A stretch of DNA of 64,000 nucleotides from assembly GCF_946478785.1 (NCBI RefSeq), contig NZ_CAMLDD010000023.1, positions 32,542-96,541 on the forward strand. The letters are read 5' to 3'. The stretch comes from an uncultured Flavobacterium sp. Lineage in GTDB: Bacteria > Bacteroidota > Bacteroidia > Flavobacteriales > Flavobacteriaceae. Shown piece by piece: positions 40,128-50,027 of the stretch. The notes under the pieces are model-generated. The model did not search any database. It was given only the letters and a program-made list of their open reading frames with translations, and had not been told where the DNA came from. The translations under genes were made by a program, and so were the position numbers. Position 1 is the first letter of the stretch. The number at the start of each line of letters is the position of its first letter.

Positions 40128-40958
40128 CTATATGTAACGATTTCCAAAAATTAATTTATTCAGCTTGTCCGGAATAATATTTATAAAATGCAAAAAAGCG
40201 AAATAGCATACAGCATTTATAAAACCAAAATATTTATTTCTATAATAAAATATAATTTTAGGATTTGCTCCCAAAGGGGAATATAATTTTTTGAATCGTT
40301 TAGAAATCGTAGTATTATTTTGCCTTACTCTGCAAATGTCATTTTTTTCACCGCTTGCAATAGCTACTCTTGTAGTAAAAACACCAATACCATTATTTTG
40401 GGCACGTAATCCATAATCAACATCACCTAAATCATGATGATAATGAATATCTAAATTGCCTAAAACCTTATAAACTTCCTTAGAAACTATTACTACATTA
40501 CCATTCATATTTGTAATAGAATTTAACTTCCCATTTGGTTTAATTAGGTTCTTATTAGAATCATATCCTCCATATAAAATATCTTTTCTATCTGAAGTTT
40601 CAATTATTCCTGATATGATAGCTTTATTTTCTACCAGCTTAGCACAGGAAAAAAGTTCGTCAAGACAATTTTCGTATATAATAACGTCATCATTAATCCA
40701 TAAATAATAATCATAATCATTTTTTGCAGCATGATCCCAAGCCAAATGCATTCCTTTATTCCAAAATAGATTCCCCGATCCGTGAATCAAACTTACTTGT
40801 GGAAATTCATTTAATACAGCTTTACTTGTCCCATCCGTTGAACCATCATCAACTAGATATACATCTAAATCACTTTTTAGTTTAAAAAGATGGGTTAAAC
40901 AATTTATTGTTTTTTGTTTTCTGTTAAAACAGGTTAATAATACAGCTATTCTATTCAT
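40128..40958 (-). CDS. Family 2 glycosyltransferase (rhamnosyltransferase-like)
   Basis: 276 residues from the ATG at 40958; a TTG four codons upstream is less likely because the fold starts at once (NRIAVLLTCFNRKQKTINCL). VDDGSTDGTSKAV, LFWNKGMHLAWDHA, the DxD-like INDDVIIYEN and HHDLGDVDYGLRAQ are seen. This pattern is shared with rhamnosyl- and galactosyl-transferases that add to a lipid-linked oligosaccharide. Basic end, no membrane helix. Donor unknown. Confidence 0.9.
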   Translation of the reverse strand: MNRIAVLLTCFNRKQKTINCLTHLFKLKSDLDVYLVDDGSTDGTSKAVLNEFPQVSLIHGSGNLFWNKGMHLAWDHAAKNDYDYYLWINDDVIIYENCLDELFSCAKLVENKAIISGIIETSDRKDILYGGYDSNKNLIKPNGKLNSITNMNGNVVIVSKEVYKVLGNLDIHYHHDLGDVDYGLRAQNNGIGVFTTRVAIASGEKNDICRVRQNNTTISKRFKKLYSPLGANPKIIFYYRNKYFGFINAVCYFAFLHFINIIPDKLNKLIFGNRYI

Positions 40959-40973
40959 GGCAAGAAACAAATT

Positions 40974-41582
40974 TTATTGATATTTTTCATCTCTGACATC
41001 TCCAATTTTTTTTGCAGGATTACCAGCAACTATTGCAAAAGCCTCAACGTCTTTAGAAACGACTGAACCTGCACCAATTAAAGCACCTGTTCCTATTGTA
41101 ACTCCTTTTAAGATAATAGCTCTGGCACCAATAAAAACATTGTCTCCTATTACTATTGGTAAAGACATTATTTTACTTTTATCATTTCGGAATTTTGGAT
41201 TTATACCATGAGCATCACTATCTGTTATTAATACGCCACTACCTATTAAAACGTGGCTACCAATTGTTATTGCTGAGTCACAAGAGATAGTAGCTCCTGA
41301 AACGCCAACATGGTCGCCAATTTGTATGATAGCATTAGGTTTACATGTTTTAATAATTACCTTTTGAAATACACCAATACTATTGTTTTTAGGATTACTA
41401 CATGCTACGAAATTCTTTCCTATAATTATCTCTGATTTATTAAACTTTTGAATTAAAGGCAAATCGTGAAATCTCCATGATTTATTCCACTTACCAATTT
41501 TGATTATACAGAATATAATATCACGAACTAAACGAAAAATATAAAAAGGAATTTTTATTATTTTTACTAAATACATTAACAT
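40974..41582 (-). CDS. Left-handed beta-helix acyltransferase (WbbJ-like)
   Basis: 202 residues. Hexapeptide repeats appear from about residue 75: [38 protein letters not shown] (catalytic His in DAHG), [20 protein letters not shown], and the end [12 protein letters not shown]. Acetyl-CoA-dependent O-acetyltransferases of this shape (maltose/galactoside acetyltransferase group) modify sugars in O-antigens and capsules. Hydrophobic N-terminus (residues 1-27) may associate with the membrane. One of two beta-helix acetyltransferases in the locus. Confidence 0.9.
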   Translation of the reverse strand: MLMYLVKIIKIPFYIFRLVRDIIFCIIKIGKWNKSWRFHDLPLIQKFNKSEIIIGKNFVACSNPKNNSIGVFQKVIIKTCKPNAIIQIGDHVGVSGATISCDSAITIGSHVLIGSGVLITDSDAHGINPKFRNDKSKIMSLPIVIGDNVFIGARAIILKGVTIGTGALIGAGSVVSKDVEAFAIVAGNPAKKIGDVRDEKYQ

Positions 41583-41773
41583 TATTATTTTAATTTCAAG
41601 AATAATATAAAGCTTATTTTATTACAACCTTTTTAACTCATGTATTCTATAAAATGCTCAATATCGATTTTTTTTTTGCTAAGGGATGATTTTGAAACTT
41701 AAATCATAAGAATCTATGGACTTTTATTTTAACCCAGTAGTCTTTGAATTTATATTGCACACTTTTTACTTCT

Positions 41774-43021
41774 TTAAATAATTTTTAAATGTTTATTAAA
41801 TATTAATTTAATTTCATTATCCTTGAGTGATCTAATTTTTTTACTCATACAAAGACTTATAGCTAAAAAAATAAAAATTGTGCTTATTGAAAAAAAATTA
41901 CGATCTTCAATAAAAGAAAACATTCCCTTAAATGCCACCCAAAGCCCAATCATTATACAAAACCAGTTTTTAGATTTGTACACACCTAAATAGGAAGCCT
42001 TTATAAAAAGTAAAAAATATAGTAATCCTCCAATAATTCCACCCCATTGTATGTAATTTAACATACCAGATTCAGTTCCCCTTCTTCCTTCTTTATAAAT
42101 AACATCAAAATCTGCATATGAAATATCTGTGAGTGAAGTCTTTGTTTTTCCTGATGCTCCAAGACCAAATAAAAATGAATCCTGCCTTTCTAATTCTCCA
42201 AAAACATCATTATATATTGCTGTTCTCGAATCAATTAATAAATCTTGACTTTCTTTTTTTTCATCAACTACAACCCAACTTAAACTTTCACCTATTAAAA
42301 AAACATTAAAAATACCTGACAAACCTAAAACTAAAAAAACAGGTGGAAGAGCTAACAGTACGAACCTAAACGTTTGTATTGTTGCAAAAATCCATTTCTT
42401 TTTTCTCCATATAAAAGTTGATACAATTACAAATGCAATAATAATGTTTAACATATTTGCCCGGTTCGTAAATACGCTAAAAAAGAAAATAGCGGCAACG
42501 GTAATAATAAGAATGCCGTTTTTTTTATCTAAATAAGGTATTATTAATATAATAAAATAAATCGGGGAAAGTGATTTGATAAAATTTATTGATAATTCTG
42601 GCTCAATAACATAAATCAAAAGACACAAAAGCAAACCATAAGTCAAAAAAGTTCTAATTGTATCTATTACAAATGCAGGATATAATGCTATATAGAGAGA
42701 AAAATGTGTAACTAAATATAACGGTAATACATTAGAAAACATAGACTTCCAATCTTCAATGGATTGTGCATCAAATAAACCTCTTAGTAGAACAATTAAA
42801 TTATAAATTATAAAAAGATAAATGTAATTTATTCCATCAAATTTCCTTGGAATACTAACCCTTGAAACATATAATCTATTAATTATATATATTATTCCAA
42901 CAAATATAGCATATGAACATAAAATTGACGCAATAGCAATTCTTCCTGGATAAATACTATTATATAAGCTTGGAATTATTGAGAAAATAACAGCAAGTTT
43001 GATAATTTTTCTTATGATCAC
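41774..43021 (-). CDS. O-antigen/capsule polymerase-like membrane protein (Wzy candidate)
   Basis: 415 residues with about 10-12 predicted membrane helices and one larger loop (about 245-300, SLSWVVVDEKKESQDLLIDS). The start is GTG at 43021, overlapping the stop of the GT4 gene by 4 bases (GTGA). No strong sequence family can be named, which is normal for Wzy; the helix pattern, the large periplasmic loop and the position among flippase and transferase genes point to the polymerase that joins repeat units at the periplasmic face. Confidence 0.75.
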   Translation of the reverse strand: MIIRKIIKLAVIFSIIPSLYNSIYPGRIAIASILCSYAIFVGIIYIINRLYVSRVSIPRKFDGINYIYLFIIYNLIVLLRGLFDAQSIEDWKSMFSNVLPLYLVTHFSLYIALYPAFVIDTIRTFLTYGLLLCLLIYVIEPELSINFIKSLSPIYFIILIIPYLDKKNGILIITVAAIFFFSVFTNRANMLNIIIAFVIVSTFIWRKKKWIFATIQTFRFVLLALPPVFLVLGLSGIFNVFLIGESLSWVVVDEKKESQDLLIDSRTAIYNDVFGELERQDSFLFGLGASGKTKTSLTDISYADFDVIYKEGRRGTESGMLNYIQWGGIIGGLLYFLLFIKASYLGVYKSKNWFCIMIGLWVAFKGMFSFIEDRNFFSISTIFIFLAISLCMSKKIRSLKDNEIKLIFNKHLKII

Positions 43022-44277
43022 TTAATTATTTTTATATAGGTTTCCATTAAACTTTTAATTATTCTTTCCTTATCATGTCTTTCTAAAGCTTTATTCCTAG
43101 CTTTAATCCCCATTTCGAAATAGCGGGTAGGAGATTGATTATAATTAATTATCTCACTAACCAGTTCAAAAACTCCATTAGCTGGTATTAGAATCCCGGT
43201 TTCATTATGTGTAACTATTGTAGAAAGTCCGCCAACATTACAAGCGATAATTGGAATACCTAATATTTGAGCCTCACAAACACTATTAGGGCTATTATCA
43301 ATATAAGATGGATGTACAAATAAATCAGAATCTATTAACAATGAGCACAAATTCTCTGAGCTTTTTTTACCTAAAAAGTTAATATTAACATTTTTAGGGT
43401 ATATTTTTAATTCATTAGAAAAATATTTAACTAATGGATTATCTTCACTTAACCCTACTATATTCCAAATAAATTTAATATTTGTTTGTTTTTTTAATTG
43501 TTCAGCACTTTTCAACACAATATCAATTCCTTTATAAACGGTTGCAGATAGAGTTGAAACAATATTTATCGTTTCATGTAATTCATATTTTGTTTTAGCA
43601 TTATCATAAAATAAAGGTCTTAAAACTTCTTCAATATGAAAATAATTTGCAGATGGAGCAAATATTTGGGAAACTGATTGATCCCAATTAGTTCTCCCCA
43701 TAAGATATTTAGCTATTGATAAATGTTCTTTTTCTCTTTTTGCTTGATTTTGGAAACGGAGGAATGAGCTATAAACACCACTACCTATAAGATTTTGTAA
43801 AAAAAAGTACCTACTAAAAAGAAAATCAATCCGGGAATTATTTGGAGGGAAATAAGTATTCAAATATGGATTTATTAGCCCTTGAATATGAATAACTACA
43901 GGTACATTAGTATATCTTTGAATTTTAGCAAATACACCCTCAGTTCCAAAAATTTGAATAAGATCTGGTTTAAAATCCTCAACTACCTCTAGTAATTTTG
44001 GAATAATTATTTCATCAACTTCTAAACTTCCAGCGAGTCCATTAATAACTTTCCTAATTGGGGCTTTTCTGGATGGTTTTACAAAAATAGGATAATAGAG
44101 TGTTTTATCTCTTTTCATTTTCTCTTTGCCTTCGTTATGAAAAAAAGAAATTGCTAATTCAACACTTTCTTCCTTGTTCAATAACTCTTCAAGAGACTCT
44201 ATCCAACCACCTCCATTATAAGAATGTTTACCATAATCATATTTAGATGCTGTATTTGTAAACCAAAGAACTTTCAT
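43018..44277 (-). CDS. Family 4 glycosyltransferase
   Basis: 419 residues, GT-B fold. N-terminal domain begins MKVLWFTNTASKYDYGKHSY with a GGGW loop. The C-terminal domain has INIVSTLSATVYKGIDIVLK, FLGKKSSENLCSLLIDSDLF, and the donor-site block VHPSYIDNSPNSVCEAQILGIPIIACNVGG (E-x7-E-like). It adds a sugar with retention of configuration. It overlaps the genes on both sides by 4 bases (ATGA, GTGA), so it is tightly coupled with the pyruvyltransferase and polymerase genes. Confidence 0.88.
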   Translation of the reverse strand: MKVLWFTNTASKYDYGKHSYNGGGWIESLEELLNKEESVELAISFFHNEGKEKMKRDKTLYYPIFVKPSRKAPIRKVINGLAGSLEVDEIIIPKLLEVVEDFKPDLIQIFGTEGVFAKIQRYTNVPVVIHIQGLINPYLNTYFPPNNSRIDFLFSRYFFLQNLIGSGVYSSFLRFQNQAKREKEHLSIAKYLMGRTNWDQSVSQIFAPSANYFHIEEVLRPLFYDNAKTKYELHETINIVSTLSATVYKGIDIVLKSAEQLKKQTNIKFIWNIVGLSEDNPLVKYFSNELKIYPKNVNINFLGKKSSENLCSLLIDSDLFVHPSYIDNSPNSVCEAQILGIPIIACNVGGLSTIVTHNETGILIPANGVFELVSEIINYNQSPTRYFEMGIKARNKALERHDKERIIKSLMETYIKIIK

Positions 44278-45329
44278 ATCTTATTTAACTTTAAAGACTT
44301 TAGCCATTTATCGATATTATCTTGTGGCAATTTTATATCAGTAACGTAATCATTCACTATAAAAGAAATACAGTCATTTACGTCTTCTCTCTTTATTACA
44401 TTTAAATTTACATCCTTACCTATTTCAATAGCTCTATTATCTACAGCTAAAATTAAAGTTCTTACATTTTTTTGCAATGCTCTGACGCCCGCATGTAAGC
44501 GTGTACCTATATAATCAACATTTGATTTATTTAACATTTCATCAAAAGCTTCAATTGTCGGTGGAATTAATTCAATATTATTTAAATCACATTTAATTTC
44601 ATCATAATATTGCAAATCGTTTAATCCCTGTATCCATAAATATACTTTAGAGTAGTTTTCTGATAAAATTTTAAGCATTTTGAAATCTAGATCAGCATTT
44701 TTATGATAAAATGTTAATGTAGTTATAACTTCTTCTCCTTTATTAACAGGAACAAGCTTACACTTATCTTGAGTTAATCCCCACAAAGTCGGACAACTGG
44801 TATTGACAACATTATCTATCCCAATACTTTTCAATTTTTCGAATGTATATTGATCTCTGACAGAATGTAAAACATCCTTATTTAGTATAGTCTTATAAAT
44901 ACTTTTTGTATATCCATTTATATCGCCTTGATATTGCCACCATCCGCATCCCATCAAAACAATTTTATTTTTTAAAAACTTTTTGTGAGCTGTATATATT
45001 TTCCATTGATGACGTACTTCTAAATTTGAAGATAATAAATTAGTCCCTGAAACAAATAACAGATCCTTTTCTCTCATCAAATCCATAGCATCATAAGAAG
45101 TATGCAATTGAGTTGGAAAATTCGTAAAAAGGTCGTCAGGATAAACATATCTTAACTTTTTATATACACTATCATATATAATTAAATCACCAAGATTTGA
45201 AGTTCCAATAGATGGATTAAGAATACCAATGTCATTATAGACTTTTTGTTGTTTTCTTTTTGCAGATCTTAAGTGAGTGATTAGATATGCTTTAAAATAC
45301 GTTTTAAAAAAAATAAAATTTTTTATCAT
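44274..45329 (-). CDS. Polysaccharide pyruvyl transferase family protein
   Basis: 351 residues; I choose the ATG at 45329, which overlaps the flippase stop (ATGA), over a TTG three codons upstream. The PF04230 fold is shown by GILNPSIGTSNLGDLIIYDS, LFVSGTNLLSSNLEV, VLMGCGWWQYQG, HSVRDQYTFEKLKSIG and the closing YIGTRLHAGVRALQK. Family members (CsaB, WcaK, AmsJ) add a pyruvate ketal from PEP to a sugar, giving the glycan extra negative charge. Cytoplasmic. Some relatives have no proven pyruvyl activity. Confidence 0.88.
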   Translation of the reverse strand: MIKNFIFFKTYFKAYLITHLRSAKRKQQKVYNDIGILNPSIGTSNLGDLIIYDSVYKKLRYVYPDDLFTNFPTQLHTSYDAMDLMREKDLLFVSGTNLLSSNLEVRHQWKIYTAHKKFLKNKIVLMGCGWWQYQGDINGYTKSIYKTILNKDVLHSVRDQYTFEKLKSIGIDNVVNTSCPTLWGLTQDKCKLVPVNKGEEVITTLTFYHKNADLDFKMLKILSENYSKVYLWIQGLNDLQYYDEIKCDLNNIELIPPTIEAFDEMLNKSNVDYIGTRLHAGVRALQKNVRTLILAVDNRAIEIGKDVNLNVIKREDVNDCISFIVNDYVTDIKLPQDNIDKWLKSLKLNKI

Positions 45330-46690
45330 TTGTTCCAAATTCCCTTAGCGGTGTTATTAATTAATTTATGATATTGAATTGGCCTAAGTATTACAGAATA
45401 ACCTAAAGAAAAACAAGTTGCTAACACCACCCCAGTGGATCCCCAGCCTAAATATTTGCCTAAAAAAATACTTAGAGGTATATTTATTATCATTGAGATA
45501 ATAGATGTAATTATTTGTAATTTAATTTTTCCGACTCCATTAATAAAATTCACATAAATCATATTATAAGTCATCAAAGCAACATAAAATGCAATTGAGA
45601 AAGATAACTGAATTGGAATTGTTACCATTTCCCCAACCCATAATTTATAAAACCAGTTTGATATACAAACCATTATGATGAGAATGATAGGAATTAAAAA
45701 CCAAATTTTCTGAATGTTACTTACGGATTTCTTTATCCAATCATAATCTTTACTAACATATGCTTCAGTAAAAGAAGACCAAAAAGGTGTTATGAGTATG
45801 CCATAAACAATGGTAACAATAGAGAAATACTTAAATGCAATATTATAAGGAACAACCTCTTCAGGACCAAATAATCTAATAATGATAAAATTATCAGTCG
45901 AAAATAGTACCATGGCAGCTATTTGGATAATAAAAAATTTAAAGCCTAATCCTGTTATCTCCTTTAAATCACTCTTTTTCCATAAACTAAACTTTGGTTT
46001 AAAAGCTTTGTACTTTGTATTAAAGGCAAAAAAGTTTAATATGATTAAAAGAATTACAGGTATCCCTGAAAATATAGAACCAAAAATAAGTAAAGAGCTT
46101 TTTTCTGTTTTTGTAAGCCCCCAAATTGCTAATAAAGACAAAACTTGTCCTAAAAATTGTATTTTGGTATCAATTGAATGATGTAGATCAGCTTGATAAA
46201 TAGTTATTACTAATTTAACAATTAATTGTAAAGCAAAAAAAGTAAAAATAATCGGCAAAAGAATTGTCAAATCTTTTTTTAAACTAAGTTTAGTATTGAA
46301 TACAGATGTCCAATCAAGGAAAAAATTCAAAAGTAAGAAAATTAATACTAAGCCAATACTAATACTAGAAATTGTAAAATATGCAGAACTAACAAAAGAT
46401 TGAGCCTTTTCATAATTACCTACTGCCTTTGCCTCTGCAAATTTATTTCTTAATCCATTTCCTAATCCAATATCAAAAAAAGAGAACCAGGAGACAAAAG
46501 AGCTTAATGTCAACCAAACACCATAGTTTTCAGAATCCAAATAACTAATAGTCAACGGCACTAACATAAAATTTGCAATTATAGAGCCAATTTTAAAGAA
46601 AAATGACCAACTAATATGGTTCACAATATTAATAGTACGGTTACTTTTTACACCAACCTTTGCATAGACTTTGCTAATTAACACTTTCAA
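45326..46690 (-). CDS. Oligosaccharide flippase (Wzx type)
   Basis: 454 residues with about 12-14 membrane helices, the normal architecture of the MOP/MATE superfamily Wzx. MLVPLTISYLDSENYGVWLT and FSFFDIGLGNGLRNKFAEA are typical N-terminal motifs of polysaccharide flippases. It moves lipid-linked repeat units across the inner membrane for Wzy polymerisation. Directly follows the gmd gene in transcription order and overlaps the pyruvyltransferase gene by 4 bases. Confidence 0.92.
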   Translation of the reverse strand: MKVLISKVYAKVGVKSNRTINIVNHISWSFFFKIGSIIANFMLVPLTISYLDSENYGVWLTLSSFVSWFSFFDIGLGNGLRNKFAEAKAVGNYEKAQSFVSSAYFTISSISIGLVLIFLLLNFFLDWTSVFNTKLSLKKDLTILLPIIFTFFALQLIVKLVITIYQADLHHSIDTKIQFLGQVLSLLAIWGLTKTEKSSLLIFGSIFSGIPVILLIILNFFAFNTKYKAFKPKFSLWKKSDLKEITGLGFKFFIIQIAAMVLFSTDNFIIIRLFGPEEVVPYNIAFKYFSIVTIVYGILITPFWSSFTEAYVSKDYDWIKKSVSNIQKIWFLIPIILIIMVCISNWFYKLWVGEMVTIPIQLSFSIAFYVALMTYNMIYVNFINGVGKIKLQIITSIISMIINIPLSIFLGKYLGWGSTGVVLATCFSLGYSVILRPIQYHKLINNTAKGIWNK

Positions 46691-46728
46691 TTTAACTTTA
46701 TAATTTTAAATATCCTTAGATACTAATA

Positions 46729-47811
46729 TTAATACAACTTCAAATCACACTCTATCATCTCTTTAACCAAAGCAGCCAAATCATATTGAGGCTTCCAGCC
46801 TAATTGTGTTTTAGACTTTGTAGGATCTCCAATCAGCAAATCTACTTCCGTAGGGCGGTAATATTCAGGATCTACACGTACAACTACTTTGCCTATTTCT
46901 AATTGGTAAAGCGGGTTGTTGCAGGCTGCAACTTTAGCCACTTCACTTTCATTTTCTCCTTCGAAAGTCAATGTTACTCCTATTTCTGCAAAAGCCATGA
47001 TCACAAAATCCCTGATATAGGTTGTAACTCCTGTTGCAATTACATAATCTTCCGGTACATCTTGCTGTAAAATTCTCCACATTGCTTCAACATAATCTTT
47101 GGCATGCCCCCAGTCTCTTTGTGAGTTTAGGTTACCTAAATACAAACATTCTTGTTTTCCTTTTGCAATAGCAGCCGTTGCCATCGTAATTTTACGGGTA
47201 ACAAATGTTTCTCCTCTGCGTGGTGATTCATGATTAAAAAGGATTCCATTACACGCGAACATATTGTAAGCCTCACGATAATTTTTAGTAATCCAAAAAC
47301 CATAAATCTTAGCTGCACCATATGGAGAACGAGGATAGAATGGAGAATTTTCATCATAAAAACCTTTTTCATTTTTGTTTTCTGTCATACCTCCGTAAAG
47401 CTCAGAAGTGGAAGCTTGATAAATTCTGGTTTTTTCGCATAATCCCAAAATCCTAACTGCTTCTAATATTCTTAAAGTACCTATTCCGTCCACATTAGCC
47501 ACGTATTCAGGAGAGTCAAAAGACACTTTAACATGAGACATAGCCCCTAAATTATAAATCTCATCAGGCTGTACTTCCTGAATTATCCTGATGATATTAG
47601 TTGAATCAGTCAAATCTCCATAATGCAATTTAAAATTAACATGTACTTCATGCTGATCCTGATAAATATGATCAATACGCTGCGTGTTAAAAGAGGATGC
47701 ACGTCTTTTAACACCGTGTACCTGATATCCTTTCTCTAATAATAATTCTGCTAAATAAGATCCGTCCTGACCTGTAATTCCTGTTATAAGTGCTACTTTT
47801 TGTGTGCTCAT
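46729..47811 (-). CDS. gmd: GDP-mannose 4,6-dehydratase
   Basis: 360 residues, normal for Gmd. The NADP-binding [20 protein letters not shown] starts the extended SDR fold. The catalytic Thr/Ser-Glu segment is in [11 protein letters not shown], the YxxxK motif is [10 protein letters not shown], and [17 protein letters not shown] binds GDP-mannose. It makes GDP-4-keto-6-deoxymannose, the first of two steps to GDP-L-fucose; the second enzyme is the adjacent fcl. Cytoplasmic. Confidence 0.97.
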   Translation of the reverse strand: MSTQKVALITGITGQDGSYLAELLLEKGYQVHGVKRRASSFNTQRIDHIYQDQHEVHVNFKLHYGDLTDSTNIIRIIQEVQPDEIYNLGAMSHVKVSFDSPEYVANVDGIGTLRILEAVRILGLCEKTRIYQASTSELYGGMTENKNEKGFYDENSPFYPRSPYGAAKIYGFWITKNYREAYNMFACNGILFNHESPRRGETFVTRKITMATAAIAKGKQECLYLGNLNSQRDWGHAKDYVEAMWRILQQDVPEDYVIATGVTTYIRDFVIMAFAEIGVTLTFEGENESEVAKVAACNNPLYQLEIGKVVVRVDPEYYRPTEVDLLIGDPTKSKTQLGWKPQYDLAALVKEMIECDLKLY

Positions 47812-47888
47812 TGTTTGAGTTTTGATTTATGGGTTACGAGTTATGAAGTGAAAGTAAATTAAACTTTTGCTGTTACAATAATCTCACT

Positions 47889-48842
47889 TCAATCCAACTT
47901 TACTTGTTTAAAATTATCTTTATTTTCCAGAAACCAATCGTATGTTTTTTGGATACCTTCCTGAAGCTCTACTTGGTGTTTCCACCCTAAGTTATGCATT
48001 TTTGAAACATCCATCAATTTTCTTGGTGTTCCATCAGGTTTAGTGGCGTCCCAGATAATTTCTCCCTGGTGTCCTGTAATTTTCTGAATGGTTTCTGCCA
48101 AATGCTTAATCGTTAAATCTTCACCTGTCCCTACGTTATATAAATAATCAGGTAATTTGTTTTCTAAAGCAAAGACTACAGCCTGAGCCATGTCATCTAC
48201 AAACAAAAACTCACGCATTGGAGTGCCGCTTCCCCAAAGTGTTACCGGAACATCATTGTTTTCTTTGGCTTCATGAAATTTTCGAATCATAGCCGGTAAA
48301 ACATGCGATGTATTTAAATCAAAATTATCATGTGTTCCATATAAATTTGTTGGCATCAGACTTACATAATCCTTTCCAAATTGATTTCTAATAGCCTGAC
48401 AAGTTTTTACACCGGTAATTTTTGCAATTGCATACCACTCATTAGTTGGCTCTAAGGTATTGGTTAACAGATAATCTTCTTTTAAAGGCTGTGGGGCCAA
48501 TTTTGGATAGATACAGGAACTTCCCAGAAAAATAAACTTTTCTACATTATTCTGTAAAGCCGAATCAATCAGGTTATTCTGAATCTGCATATTCTCCATA
48601 ATAAACTGATATGGATAATCATTGTTGGCCAATATCCCTCCAACTCTTGCTGCAGCATCAATAATAACTTCCGGTTTCTCTTTAGCTATAAAATCACGAA
48701 CGGCTTGTTGATTTCGAAGGTCGAGTTCCTTACTGGAAACTCCTATCAAATTTGTAAACCCTTTATCAACGAGTGTTCTCCAAATGGCACTTCCAACCAT
48801 GCCTTTATGACCTGCAATGTAAATTTTTGTGTTACTTTCCAT
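47889..48842 (-). CDS. fcl: GDP-L-fucose synthase
   Basis: 317 residues, the standard size. The Rossmann start is YIAGHKGMVGSAIWRTL. The active site shows FLGSSCIYP, the YxxxK motif WYAIAKITG, and the substrate loop PTNLYGTHDNFDLNTSHVLPA. It epimerises and reduces the Gmd product to GDP-L-fucose, implying that fucose (or a derivative) is in the polysaccharide. Its neighbour gmd is 77 bases away. No mannose-1-phosphate guanylyltransferase lies in this window, so GDP-mannose must come from elsewhere. Confidence 0.96.
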   Translation of the reverse strand: MESNTKIYIAGHKGMVGSAIWRTLVDKGFTNLIGVSSKELDLRNQQAVRDFIAKEKPEVIIDAAARVGGILANNDYPYQFIMENMQIQNNLIDSALQNNVEKFIFLGSSCIYPKLAPQPLKEDYLLTNTLEPTNEWYAIAKITGVKTCQAIRNQFGKDYVSLMPTNLYGTHDNFDLNTSHVLPAMIRKFHEAKENNDVPVTLWGSGTPMREFLFVDDMAQAVVFALENKLPDYLYNVGTGEDLTIKHLAETIQKITGHQGEIIWDATKPDGTPRKLMDVSKMHNLGWKHQVELQEGIQKTYDWFLENKDNFKQVKLD

Positions 48843-48958
48843 CTTTTTTATTTGATTAATCGGTTAACTCTTTATTCGTTTAGCAGTAACTGATTTATTT
48901 TTTTAAGGATGTTAAATTTATTCGAACAATTAATCACTTTAAGCAATAATCAATTAAC

Positions 48959-49384
48959 TTAAATTACCTTTAATGCTTCTTTTTCTGCTACCACTTTTCT
49001 TAATCCACTACTTGAAAAACGATGGTCTCTGGTATTAAAGTAGAGCTCAATTCCTTTAGACTCACAATATTCACGTCCCGTAAAGTTTTTATCGCGGTAT
49101 TCATCTCCTAAAATTCGGACATCTATTTTAAAAGATCTTAAGATATCTTCCAAATCCTGTTCTGTTGCATAAGGCACAATTTCATCTACAAACTTGCATC
49201 CTTTTAATTGAATATAACGTTCAACAACTGTTTGAGTCGGTCTGTTTTTTTCAGGGCGATCCAATGTTGGGTCAGTCTGTAAGGCACAAATTAAATAATC
49301 GCATTGCCGTTTTGCCTCTTCTAACATGGTTATATGCCCTGCATGAAGCAAATCGAAAGCGCTAAAAGTAATTCCTATTTTCAT
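48959..49384 (-). CDS. Cytidylyltransferase-like nucleotidyltransferase (TagD/HldE type)
   Basis: 141 residues from the ATG at 49384; longer starts upstream are not conserved and would overlap the next gene. MKIGITFSAFDLLHAGHITM holds the HxGH nucleotidyl-transfer motif. ILGDEYRDKNFTGREYC and RDHRFSSSGLRKVV (ISSS-like motif) complete the active site. It makes a CDP- or ADP-activated alcohol or sugar phosphate, such as CDP-glycerol or ADP-heptose; which one is not clear. At the 5' end of the polysaccharide locus, so it may feed that pathway. Confidence 0.88.
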   Translation of the reverse strand: MKIGITFSAFDLLHAGHITMLEEAKRQCDYLICALQTDPTLDRPEKNRPTQTVVERYIQLKGCKFVDEIVPYATEQDLEDILRSFKIDVRILGDEYRDKNFTGREYCESKGIELYFNTRDHRFSSSGLRKVVAEKEALKVI

Positions 49385-49409
49385 TATTATTATATGAAAT
49401 GTTTTATAA

Positions 49410-50027
49410 CTAGTATGCCGAATCAGCATGGAAACGATTTTGTCCCAAAGCAACTATAAAACCAAAAGTAAGTCCCAGATTGCTTCCTGTTATATCTTTT
49501 CCAACTAATTGTCCGTTATAATATATTTTTTGTGATAACGTAGATTTGTAAGTTAGGTCTGCAAAAAAGGAAACCTTCTCATTAATTGCAACGTACGGTT
49601 TTGCGCCTATCATCAATACACCTATCTTATCTCGATTAAAATATTTACTGGACATTGCTCCAACTCCGGCTCCGCCATGAACCAGTAAGCCAAATTGTCC
49701 TCCTGTACTTCTTGACAATTCAAGAAGGTTACCCAAATTATAGCAAAGCTCTAACCCTGCTACCATTTGATCGCTCTTCTGATTTCCACGATTAAACTGA
49801 TCATAACTTAAAGATCCCAAAACACCAACATTTTCACTAAACATATAACGTAAAGCTCCCTGACCATGAACCAGTGCTATTGGCGTGTTTTTACCGGAAG
49901 GTGAAACAAGAGACAATGGTACTGCCATTCCAACTCCGGCTTCCATAAAGAGTTTATCGTATCTTAATCTGTATTGTGCATGTGAAACTGTAGTAATAAA
50001 CAATAGGGCAAAAAACATTTTTTTCAT
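49410..50027 (-). CDS. Predicted outer-membrane beta-barrel protein
   Basis: 205 residues. Signal peptide MKKMFFALLFITTVSHA, then alternating hydrophobic/polar strands: VGVLGSLSYDQFNRG, GLELCYNLGNLLELS, FGLLVHGGAGVGAMS, KVSFFADLTYKSTLSQ, and a final strand SNLGLTFGFIVALG. This fits a small OmpA-like or OmpW-like barrel of about eight strands. No OmpA peptidoglycan-binding domain. Role unknown; it is the first gene of the minus-strand run and may or may not belong to the polysaccharide locus. Confidence 0.75.
   Translation of the reverse strand: MKKMFFALLFITTVSHAQYRLRYDKLFMEAGVGMAVPLSLVSPSGKNTPIALVHGQGALRYMFSENVGVLGSLSYDQFNRGNQKSDQMVAGLELCYNLGNLLELSRSTGGQFGLLVHGGAGVGAMSSKYFNRDKIGVLMIGAKPYVAINEKVSFFADLTYKSTLSQKIYYNGQLVGKDITGSNLGLTFGFIVALGQNRFHADSAY

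Noticed and set aside
45882..46181. 99-codon ORF on the plus strand
   Set aside because: Antisense shadow of the flippase gene; no independent support.
37358..46690. Horizontal island carried by a mobile element
   Set aside because: The A/T-rich cassette has no transposase, integrase, direct repeats or tRNA end; homologous exchange between conserved flanks explains it better.
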